Below are positions 1-5,838 of a DNA stretch of 27,083 nucleotides, one piece after another. The DNA comes from Neisseria shayeganii 871 (GTDB lineage: Bacteria; Pseudomonadota; Gammaproteobacteria; Burkholderiales; Neisseriaceae). The notes beneath the pieces are model-generated. The model ran no database searches, was not told the origin of the DNA, and saw only the letters and a program-made list of their open reading frames with translations. The stretch spans positions 241,340 through 268,422 of the forward strand of contig NZ_JH164926.1 in the NCBI RefSeq assembly GCF_000226875.1, read 5' to 3'. Positions within the stretch are counted from its first letter, which is position 1. Each line of letters begins with the position of its first letter. The translations under genes and the position numbers were made by a program.

Positions 1-29
1 CTAACGCCGCGGTAATGGAAAGCATCATC

Positions 30-485
30 ATGAATTCTTTTTTAATTGGTATGGGCTTTGGCGCCGTGATTGGCACGGTGATCGGTTTTGTCATGATGTG
101 GGTCATGTCGGACCGTGCCGCGCGCGATTATCCGGTTTTGGCCATCGATGTGCCGCCCGATGCCGAGCACAGCCCGGAATTTCAGGCGTGGGCGAAGAAA
201 AACCGCTACCGCCTGAAGCCGGACGGCAGCTACACAAAAGGCAGCGGCTTGCTGACCAGCGCCACGGAAATCCGTTTTGCCGACGGCCGGATGCTGGTGC
301 AGGAGTGCGTGAATTTTCTGTTTGCCCGCCGCCGTTTTGCTTTGAATGCGCCGGTGATGCTCGGTAAGCCGGTGCGCAAAAGCAAGCTCAATCGCTTGAA
401 TCAGCTGTTGGCCGATTGGCAGCTGTCGCCGGTGCCGATGGCTGAAGTCAAGCCGACGGAGCATAGGGTTCGCATCCGCCGTTAA
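30..485 (+). CDS. Small membrane-anchored protein, function unknown
   Basis: I do not recognise this 151-residue protein. Residues 5-26 form one glycine-rich hydrophobic segment (IGMGFGAVIGTVIGFVMMWV), so it is probably held in the inner membrane by its N-terminus. The rest is a basic soluble part with a very basic tail (HRVRIRR). An in-frame ATG lies at 15, but the ATG at 30 has a GGAA 9 nt upstream and starts directly before the hydrophobic segment, so I chose 30. The gene is close to the window edge, so any operon partner upstream is not visible. A MITE-like repeat begins 28 bp after the stop codon. Confidence 0.7.
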   Translation: MNSFLIGMGFGAVIGTVIGFVMMWVMSDRAARDYPVLAIDVPPDAEHSPEFQAWAKKNRYRLKPDGSYTKGSGLLTSATEIRFADGRMLVQECVNFLFARRRFALNAPVMLGKPVRKSKLNRLNQLLADWQLSPVPMAEVKPTEHRVRIRR

Positions 486-512
486 GTCAGAGAGGTTAAA
501 GGTTTGGCAGTC

Positions 513-700
513 TGAGACCTTTGCAAAAACCCCTATCTGCGGCGTATTTCTGCGTTATGCGTTTATGCCCTATATGGGTACTGCTCGCTCGCTTGCCTAT
601 CTGTCTGATATGTCTGCCCCACGGGGATTCCTGCATTCACGCTCGCTGCGCTGCTACGCTTTGAACCGCATCCACATCTGGGGGTTTTGCAAAGGTCTCA
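513..700 (+). repeat. MITE-like element, copy 1 (full length, orientation A)
   Basis: This 188-bp element is bounded by inverted ends, TGAGACCTTTGCAAAA on the left and TTTTGCAAAGGTCTCA on the right. It encodes nothing convincing. In orientation A the left end continues CCCCATCTGCGGCGCATTTC and the right end continues inward CCCCCAGATGTGG. Five related copies occur in the window (8352, 10163, 11610, 16308, 20802). The ends resemble, from memory, those of neisserial IS5-group elements, so a non-autonomous derivative is a reasonable guess. The flanks (GTC left, GTG right) do not form a perfect 3-bp target duplication. Confidence 0.8.
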
Positions 701-814
701 GTGTTTTTACTTCGTAAATTGGTTCACAAGGTTGCTGGTGGTGCATCTTGCAAATCACATTGAGTAAATACTAGATAAATATATTATTTATTCAACATGA
801 TATGCAATATTTTT

Positions 815-832
815 GGGGCTGACGTAGATTAG
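815..832 (+). repeat. Solitary IS1595-type terminal repeat within an AT-rich gap
   Basis: GGGGCTGACGTAGATTAG differs at one base over 16 from the end of the IS1595-family remnant at 12335-12350 (reverse complement GGGCTGAAGTAGATTA). It also matches the sequence at the right window edge (27070). No transposase is attached. It sits in the gap 701-931, which is AT-rich and otherwise holds nothing I can identify. It could be a scar of an excised or deleted insertion sequence. Confidence 0.4.
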
Positions 833-931
833 TAGCCTATTATGGCTGCCAATGCAATCCGAAAAATTTCATTATATTTCGTAATATTATATCCATATTT
901 AGTGATTTCACTTTCTAAGTCCCAAGCTTTT

Positions 932-1615
932 TTAAATCTGCCTGCTAAACCACTCGATTTTGCCGATGACGGCAAAATCGTCTTCCGTCTGATGCAAATG
1001 AATTTGGAAAGCAGGATAAGATTCGTTGGCCGAAATCACATTCACCACGCCGCCGGGTACCAGTTGCAAGCGTTTGACCAATAGGTTCTCGTTGATCCGC
1101 AGCACATACAGGCCGTCTCGAGGCGTGGTTTCACGCAGATTCACCAAAATCAGATCGCCATCATTGAGCACCCCTTCCATAGAGTCGCCTTTAACCGTGA
1201 TGACGGCCAGCTGCGAGGCATCGGTTTTCATCAGGCGTTCGATGGTGTGGCGCTGAAAAGGGAGGGCACCAACAGGCGCTTCATCGCCCACCAAACGGCC
1301 GTGGCCCGCTGCGGCTTGAATGTCGTATTGGGGGATGAAGACAAAATCTTCAATGTCATACTGATTAGCCAGTGTGTCGCTCACGGTTTGCACCGCATTG
1401 CCGCTTGCGAAAGCATCGCCTTCTCCGGTCAGCAGCCAATCCAGAGAGCAGTGCTTCAATTCTTTAATTTTCAGAAGGGTTTCTGCTTTGGGCAGGCCAT
1501 CCTCCTTCCAAATACGGCTGAAGCCGGCCAAAGTCATGCCGATGTCTGCCGCAATTTTTGAGGGCGTGGTGTGCGCACCCCACAGGAAAAGCAGCCTGTC
1601 TTTAAAGTTTTTCAT
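932..1615 (-). CDS. S24-family (LexA/CI-like) transcriptional repressor
   Basis: This 227-residue protein has the layout of a phage-type self-cleaving repressor. Residues 1-65 hold a helix-turn-helix domain (KIAADIGMTLAGFSRIWKEDGLP). The C-terminal half is the S24 peptidase fold: a likely Ala103-Gly104 cleavage bond (AAAGHG), nucleophile Ser145 in VKGDSMEG, and general base Lys181 in LLVKRL. Such repressors bind operators and inactivate themselves when RecA filaments form. No lysogeny genes surround it, so it is an orphan or a host-adopted regulator. It is divergent from the small exported gene at 1788, and the 172-bp AT-rich gap between them holds both promoters. A GAGG lies 8 nt before the ATG. 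Confidence 0.9.
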   Translation of the reverse strand: MKNFKDRLLFLWGAHTTPSKIAADIGMTLAGFSRIWKEDGLPKAETLLKIKELKHCSLDWLLTGEGDAFASGNAVQTVSDTLANQYDIEDFVFIPQYDIQAAAGHGRLVGDEAPVGALPFQRHTIERLMKTDASQLAVITVKGDSMEGVLNDGDLILVNLRETTPRDGLYVLRINENLLVKRLQLVPGGVVNVISANESYPAFQIHLHQTEDDFAVIGKIEWFSRQI

Positions 1616-1662
1616 AGCGAATACCTCAAAATATGTCTGTGTTGTATCTGAATCTTGGGCTG

Positions 1663-1691
1663 ATTTTAATTTTTTATTTCATAAAAAGCAA
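1663..1691 (-). promoter_or_regulatory. Putative sigma-70 promoter of the S24 repressor
   Basis: Read on the minus strand, TTGCTT (1686-1691) and TAAAAT (1663-1668) are separated by 17 bp. This would start transcription about 40 nt before the repressor ATG. It lies back to back with the plus-strand promoter at 1722, so a repressor bound at about 1692-1721 could control both directions. No clean dyad was found there. Confidence 0.5.
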
Positions 1692-1721
1692 TATCTTGAT
1701 TAAATCTTTAGAAAATCTGAC

Positions 1722-1750
1722 TTGATATCTTTATTTTTTCTTATTAAATT
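1722..1750 (+). promoter_or_regulatory. Putative sigma-70 promoter of the small exported protein
   Basis: TTGATA (1722-1727) and TAAATT (1745-1750) are separated by 17 bp. The implied start, near 1757, leaves a leader of about 30 nt before the ATG at 1788. Confidence 0.45.
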
Positions 1751-1787
1751 TTAGGTAAATCTTAATTTGAATAGATGGAGTAAAGAA

Positions 1788-2069
1788 ATGTATCGCATTC
1801 GCCTGTTGATATTGAGTGGCATGGTTTTGCTCGGTTTTTCTGTTTTTTCAGGCAAAGAGCAGGTGATGGCTTCTCCGGCGGCGGTATTGCCTGCAAGCTG
1901 CTCCGAAGTTTCAGCCCAGCTCTCCGCATCCGAACCAGTGCTTGACGGTAGGAAAAAAGTATTCCAACTGCAATGTCAGGCAGAATGGGAGGTGGACATT
2001 CGTGCCGAGTGGTATGAAGAAATGAATCATCTAGAAAGCATGGCCGGTATTGTTTATGATCCGATCTGA
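1788..2069 (+). CDS. Small exported protein, function unknown
   Basis: This 93-residue protein starts with a signal-peptide-like segment: basic MYRIR, then a hydrophobic LLILSGMVLLGFSVFSG. A likely cleavage site lies around VMASPA or somewhat later. The mature part contains two cysteines (ASCSEV and QLQCQA), which could form a disulfide in the periplasm. An upstream TTG at 1767 is in frame, but the ATG at 1788 has GGAG 7 nt upstream and begins the signal peptide, so it is preferred. The gene is divergent from an S24 repressor and may belong to its regulon. I recognise no family. Confidence 0.65.
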   Translation: MYRIRLLILSGMVLLGFSVFSGKEQVMASPAAVLPASCSEVSAQLSASEPVLDGRKKVFQLQCQAEWEVDIRAEWYEEMNHLESMAGIVYDPI

Positions 2070-2099
2070 TCTGCGCTCAGCATTACTCAGGCTTTTTTC

Positions 2100-3845
2100 A
2101 TGATGTCTTCTGCTCACAACTCTTTGTCCGGCCATCCTGCCGCTTCGGCCATCATGGCGACTTTCCGAAAATACGCCCCAACGGCAGCCGAGACGGTTGA
2201 GCCTTATTTGGATGCCTTGCTGCATGCTCAAGAGGCGGGCCACAGTTTTATTGTTGTCGGTAAAGCGCAGGCTGCGGCATTAAGGCAAGCCGAGCCGATT
2301 GTGGGTGACGGTTCGTCAGCTAGCCCGCTGGTTTTACAAGGGAATCGTTTATACAGTGCTAGGGTGTTTGCCTGGGAGCAGGAAATTGCCGAGCAGCTTT
2401 ACCGATTGTCCGGCTTATCGGTCAGGCTAGCTGATGACGGGTACATTCGGCGGCAGCTGGAGGCTTGGTTTCCCGGCCGGGCATCACAAGAACAAAAAGC
2501 CGCTGCGGCTTTGGCCTTGTTGCAGCCTTTTATTTTGATCAGCGGCGGGCCGGGAACCGGCAAAACCACTACGGTGGCGAAATTATTGGCTTTGTTGTGC
2601 GGCGAGGAAGAGCGTTTGCCGCGTATTGCTTTGGCCGCGCCCACCGGTAAGGCCGCCGCCCACATGACGCGCTCCGTGCATGGGGCACTCAGCACATTTT
2701 CTTTGCCAGCCCCTGTTTACACACATCTGGCGGCTTTAGAGGGACAAACCGTCCACCGGCTCCTGCGCTTGAATCCTTTGGATTCGGCAGCAAAATATGA
2801 TGCGCAGCAGCCCTTGCCTTACGACATCTTGGTTGTGGACGAAGCCTCTATGCTCGATTTCGCGCTGCTGTTGAAAATTTTGCGGGCTGTGCCGAACGGT
2901 GGCCGCTTGATTTTGCTGGGAGATGAGAACCAATTGCCTCCGGTGGGCATGGGTGCACTGCTGCCGGCTTTGGCGAAGCCAACGTGTTTGACGCCTCGGC
3001 AGAGTGAAATTGTGTCTGTTTGGCTACCTGAAAATATGCCGTTTGCCGTCAATGATGAGCCGCCTCCCTTGTCTGCCCATGTGGCCAAGTTGACGCGCAG
3101 TCACCGCTTCAACCCGGAAAAAGGCGTGGGTGCGTTGGCACAAGCGGTTGTGGCCGGCTCGGCTGAATGCGCGGTGGCGGCTTTTTCACATTTCGAGAAG
3201 GATCTGTTTTGGCAGACTTCGTCTTTACCGGAATTGGCCCGGGCTTTTTTCCGGCAGCAGCAAACGTATTGGCAAGCCGTTTCGTCGGGTGATCCGGCTG
3301 CTTGCTTGATCGAGCAACAGCGCTGTGTGGTTTTGGCTGCGTTGCGTTCTGATGCGGAGGCCTTCAATCAGGTCTACCGCCGTTTATTGGCAAAAGCGGG
3401 CAAAGCCGGTCAAGACGGCTGGTTTGCCGGCCAGGTTTTGATGGCGGTAGAAAACGATTATGCCGTCAATGTTTTCAACGGCGACATCGGTATCGTTTTG
3501 CCGCATGAAGGCCGGTTGGTTGCTTTTTTCCCACATGCTGCAGGATACCGTCCGATTGCACTCAGCCGTTTGCCGCTTTGTGAAACCGCATTCGCAATGA
3601 CGGTGCACAAAAGCCAAGGTTCTGAATATCGGGAGGTTTGGTTGCTGCCACCGCAGGGGCATTCGGTGCAATCGGGTGCTTTGTTTGACCGCAGCCTGCT
3701 TTACACTGCGGTTACCCGAGCCAAGGAAACCTTTGTGTATGCAGGAGATCCGGAAGGCTTGAAGCAAGCGGTCAAGCGGAAAAGCATACGCAACAACGGC
3801 TTGAAAGAAGCCATCGCCAAGCGGTTTGCCCGAACGGGTGGCTGA
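2100..3845 (+). CDS. recD: Exodeoxyribonuclease V alpha subunit (RecD helicase)
   Basis: This is the 5'-3' helicase subunit of the RecBCD enzyme, which processes double-strand ends for recombination and degrades linear DNA. The 581-residue protein shows the superfamily 1 motifs in order: Walker A GGPGTGKTT at 149-157, LAAPTGKAAAHM (motif Ia) near 178-189, Walker B VVDEAS at 245-250, motif III GDENQLPPV from 274, and the C-terminal MTVHKSQGSEY and YTAVTRAKE (motifs V and VI). The length is close to that of other RecD proteins. The start is ATG 2100 or the adjacent ATG 2103; neither has a strong ribosome binding site. recB and recC are not in the window. The gene is convergent with phhB across a long hairpin. 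Confidence 0.95.
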   Translation: MMSSAHNSLSGHPAASAIMATFRKYAPTAAETVEPYLDALLHAQEAGHSFIVVGKAQAAALRQAEPIVGDGSSASPLVLQGNRLYSARVFAWEQEIAEQLYRLSGLSVRLADDGYIRRQLEAWFPGRASQEQKAAAALALLQPFILISGGPGTGKTTTVAKLLALLCGEEERLPRIALAAPTGKAAAHMTRSVHGALSTFSLPAPVYTHLAALEGQTVHRLLRLNPLDSAAKYDAQQPLPYDILVVDEASMLDFALLLKILRAVPNGGRLILLGDENQLPPVGMGALLPALAKPTCLTPRQSEIVSVWLPENMPFAVNDEPPPLSAHVAKLTRSHRFNPEKGVGALAQAVVAGSAECAVAAFSHFEKDLFWQTSSLPELARAFFRQQQTYWQAVSSGDPAACLIEQQRCVVLAALRSDAEAFNQVYRRLLAKAGKAGQDGWFAGQVLMAVENDYAVNVFNGDIGIVLPHEGRLVAFFPHAAGYRPIALSRLPLCETAFAMTVHKSQGSEYREVWLLPPQGHSVQSGALFDRSLLYTAVTRAKETFVYAGDPEGLKQAVKRKSIRNNGLKEAIAKRFARTGG

Positions 3846-3863
3846 GAGAAGAGCTAGACAAAG

Positions 3864-3915
3864 ATTCGGGTTTCGATGTGTGCTTTCCGATAAAAGAGCA
3901 CATCGAAACCCGAAT
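3864..3915. terminator. Long inverted repeat between convergent recD and phhB
   Basis: A perfect 17-bp inverted repeat (ATTCGGGTTTCGATGTG and its complement, 3864-3880 and 3899-3915) with an 18-nt loop lies midway between two convergent genes. It has no long T-tract on either side. It is best read as a bidirectional terminator or mRNA-stabilising hairpin. Confidence 0.65.
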
Positions 3916-3953
3916 ATTGCATTAAATATATGAAAATCAGTTGTTTTTCTTGT

Positions 3954-4298
3954 TTATTCCATCAACAGGGCATCGGTTTTGGCGGCCATGATGAAATCAT
4001 TACGGTGCAAACCTTGGATGCTGTGCGACCACCAAGTAACGGTGACTTTACCCCATTCAGTAAAAATGCCTGGGTGGTGGCCTTCGGTTTCGGCTAAATC
4101 GGCCAATCGGTTGCTGAAAGCCATGGCTTGCTTGAAGTTTTTGAAGCCAAACACTCGCTTCAGCTGCAAAACGCCGTCGATGACCACAGCTTGCCAGTCT
4201 GGTATCAGGCGCATCAATTCGGACAATTCGGCATCGCTGACTTTGGGCGCGTCTGCCCGGCAGGCCTCGCAGCGTTGTTGGGCCAATTCTGTGCTCAT
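3954..4298 (-). CDS. phhB: Pterin-4a-carbinolamine dehydratase
   Basis: This enzyme dehydrates 4a-hydroxytetrahydrobiopterin formed by phenylalanine hydroxylase and so recycles the pterin cofactor. The 114-residue protein carries the family signature EGHHPGIFTEWGKVTVTWWSH (residues 72-92), with His74, His75 and Pro76 as the expected active-site group and His92 beyond. An N-terminal CEAC motif precedes the fold. The ATG overlaps the phhA stop codon in the arrangement ATGA (4295-4298), so the two genes are almost certainly translationally coupled and work in the same pathway. Confidence 0.95.
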   Translation of the reverse strand: MSTELAQQRCEACRADAPKVSDAELSELMRLIPDWQAVVIDGVLQLKRVFGFKNFKQAMAFSNRLADLAETEGHHPGIFTEWGKVTVTWWSHSIQGLHRNDFIMAAKTDALLME

Positions 4299-5116
4299 AG
4301 GGTCTCCTTTTGGTTTTTACCGGTTTCGTTCAAACTCGGGTGCGGGGCGAACAGGCCTTTTTGCATGGCGCGGCGCACCTCGGACATGATGTCGGTATCG
4401 GCAATCTCGAACAGGCTGTTCATATTGTCGATGACGTAATAAATTGGTTGGATGTGGTCGATGCGGTAAGGGGTGCGCAGTACGTCGGCTATATTGAATG
4501 GCCGGTGTTCGGGCGCATCACTCAGCGCATAGCGGGTTTCTGCCGGCGAACTCAAAATACCGCCGCCGTAAATGCGCCGCTCGTCTGCCTGGCCGCCGAC
4601 CAAGCCGAATTCCACGGTAAACCAATACAGGCGGGCCAAAAACACCCGCTCTTCTTTAGAGGCCGCCAGGCCGAGTTTGCCGTAGGTTTCGTTGAAGGCA
4701 GCAAAGGCGGGGTGGGTGAGCAGGGGGCAGTGGCCGACGATTTCGTGGAAAATATCCGGCTCCTGAATGTATTGGAAATCCTCCTGCCGGCGGATAAAGG
4801 TGGCCACCGGAAAAGCTTTGTTGGCCAAGAGATCGAAAAAACGGCTGAACGAAATCAGTGCCGGTACGGCTGCCGTGCGCCAGCCGGTGGTCTCCTGTAA
4901 AACCGCATCCACCTCAGCCAGCTGGGGAATCCTGTCCCGAGGCAGTTTCAGCTTGGCCAAGCCGTCCATGTATGCCTGGCAGGCGCGGCCGGGTAGGGCC
5001 GGTTGCTGCTGCGCCATCAAGTCCCGCCACACCTGATTCTCTTCTTCGCTATAGCGGATGAAGCCGTCGGCATCGGCCTCGCGGGCGACATAAGGTGCTT
5101 TCACAGCCGTCTCCAT
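4295..5116 (-). CDS. phhA: Phenylalanine 4-monooxygenase
   Basis: This enzyme converts phenylalanine to tyrosine using O2, tetrahydropterin and non-heme iron. The 273-residue protein has the bacterial single-domain length, lacking the regulatory domain of animal enzymes. The iron ligands are visible as His124 and His129 in FHEIVGH and Glu169 in WFTVEFGL, in the same layout as the Chromobacterium enzyme. The open frame extends upstream to 5206, but the ATG at 5116 (METAVKAPYV) has AGGAG 5-9 nt upstream and is the likely start. It is the first gene of the phhA-phhB pair; the cofactor-recycling dehydratase follows with a 4-nt overlap. Confidence 0.95.
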   Translation of the reverse strand: METAVKAPYVAREADADGFIRYSEEENQVWRDLMAQQQPALPGRACQAYMDGLAKLKLPRDRIPQLAEVDAVLQETTGWRTAAVPALISFSRFFDLLANKAFPVATFIRRQEDFQYIQEPDIFHEIVGHCPLLTHPAFAAFNETYGKLGLAASKEERVFLARLYWFTVEFGLVGGQADERRIYGGGILSSPAETRYALSDAPEHRPFNIADVLRTPYRIDHIQPIYYVIDNMNSLFEIADTDIMSEVRRAMQKGLFAPHPSLNETGKNQKETL

Positions 5117-5168
5117 GCGTGTCTCCTGATGATTCAGATGGTTGCTTATTGTTATTGGTTTTTTCAGA

Positions 5169-5197
5169 GCCGGCTGCCGGATGTTCCGGCGGCCGGC
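5169..5197. other. GC-rich hairpin between the DUF442 gene and phhA
   Basis: GCCGGCTGCCGG and CCGGCGGCCGGC pair around a 5-nt loop with one wobble or mismatch. In the direction of the flanking genes it is followed by A residues rather than T, so it is not a canonical intrinsic terminator. Its role is unknown; it may separate the two transcripts. Confidence 0.35.
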
Positions 5198-5221
5198 CGC
5201 TTGCATTTGTTTGCCTGTTTT

Positions 5222-5650
5222 TTATGGGCGTGCGGCTTCCAGACGCGGCAGGGCGGTACTCAGATCAATACCGGCAGCGGCGGCGGTTTGCAGCAATTGT
5301 TGCGGGTCGGCGCCTGCGGCGGCTTCGGCCAGCGCCCACAGAATCGAGCTACGGGTACCGGTGCGGCAGAAAGCCAATACGGGGCTGTGGCTTTGGGCCA
5401 CGGCTTCGGCAAAGGTTTTCGCATCGTTTAATTGGATTTGCGGCGCCACTACCGGCTGATGGATAAAGTGCTCGATGCCGGCTTCGTCGGCCCACTGGCG
5501 CAGCTGCTCAGTGGAGGGTTGGCCGGGTTCTTCGCCTTCGGGGCGGTTGCAGATGAGGGTGCGGATGCCCTGCGCAGCGGCGGCTTCGATTTCGGCACGG
5601 CCGACTTGCGGGGCAACAAACAGTTTGGGGCTGAGTTGGCCGAATGACAT
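5222..5650 (-). CDS. DUF442-type (TIGR01244) phosphatase/sulfurtransferase-like protein
   Basis: This 142-residue protein matches the small bacterial family related to tyrosine phosphatases and known as the beta-lactamase-hydrolase-like phosphatase domain. The active-site loop is FCRTGTRSS, with Cys95 and Arg100. The Cys-X4-Arg spacing is the loop length of rhodanese-type sulfurtransferases rather than the Cys-X5-Arg of classical phosphatases. The N-terminal ICNRPEGEEPGQP segment is also typical of the family. An AAGGA lies 7-11 nt before the ATG. The gene lies upstream of and on the same strand as phhA, but the 105-bp gap makes co-transcription uncertain. The physiological substrate cannot be told from sequence. 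Confidence 0.8.
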   Translation of the reverse strand: MSFGQLSPKLFVAPQVGRAEIEAAAAQGIRTLICNRPEGEEPGQPSTEQLRQWADEAGIEHFIHQPVVAPQIQLNDAKTFAEAVAQSHSPVLAFCRTGTRSSILWALAEAAAGADPQQLLQTAAAAGIDLSTALPRLEAARP

Positions 5651-5678
5651 ATCGGGTCCTTTCTATGGGTTCGGAAAA

Positions 5679-5744
5679 GGCTTTCAGGTAGCCTGTTACG
5701 GTGGAATGGTAACGGAAAGCGCCGCTTGAGGCTACCTGAAAGCC
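5679..5744. repeat. Inverted pair of Eikenella-dialect DNA uptake sequences
   Basis: GGCTTTCAGGTAGCCT (5679-5694) and AGGCTACCTGAAAGCC (5729-5744) form 16-bp perfect arms around 34 nt. Each arm holds a complete 12-bp DUS. The pair lies between two divergent genes, upstream of both, so it is unlikely to be their terminator. Uptake during transformation is the expected role. Confidence 0.75.
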
Positions 5745-5823
5745 GGTAGAGTTGCCATTTGTCCTGCCGAGCAGTGTGCGGGATGCCCTGTGCCGACGGC
5801 CAACACGGAAGCCGCCCATCGGC

Positions 5824-5829
5824 TATAAT
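5824..5829 (+). promoter_or_regulatory. Possible -10 element giving a very short or no leader for ccoI
   Basis: A perfect TATAAT sits 9 nt before the chosen ATG (5839). Transcription starting about 7 nt downstream of it would leave almost no leader. No Shine-Dalgarno sequence precedes that ATG. The -35 region (CAACAC at 5801) is weak. This is consistent with leaderless translation but not proof of it. Confidence 0.4.
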
Positions 5830-5838
5830 CCGCCCGCT

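Noticed and set aside
513..700. Correia repeat enclosed element
   Set aside because: The ends do not begin with the Correia-type TATAGTGGATTAAA sequence; they are TGAGACCTTTGCAAAA, and the interior differs.
842..1084. Plus-strand open frame starting beside the lone IS end
   Set aside because: It runs antisense into the S24 repressor gene and has no ribosome binding site; it does not resemble an IS1595 transposase N-terminus.
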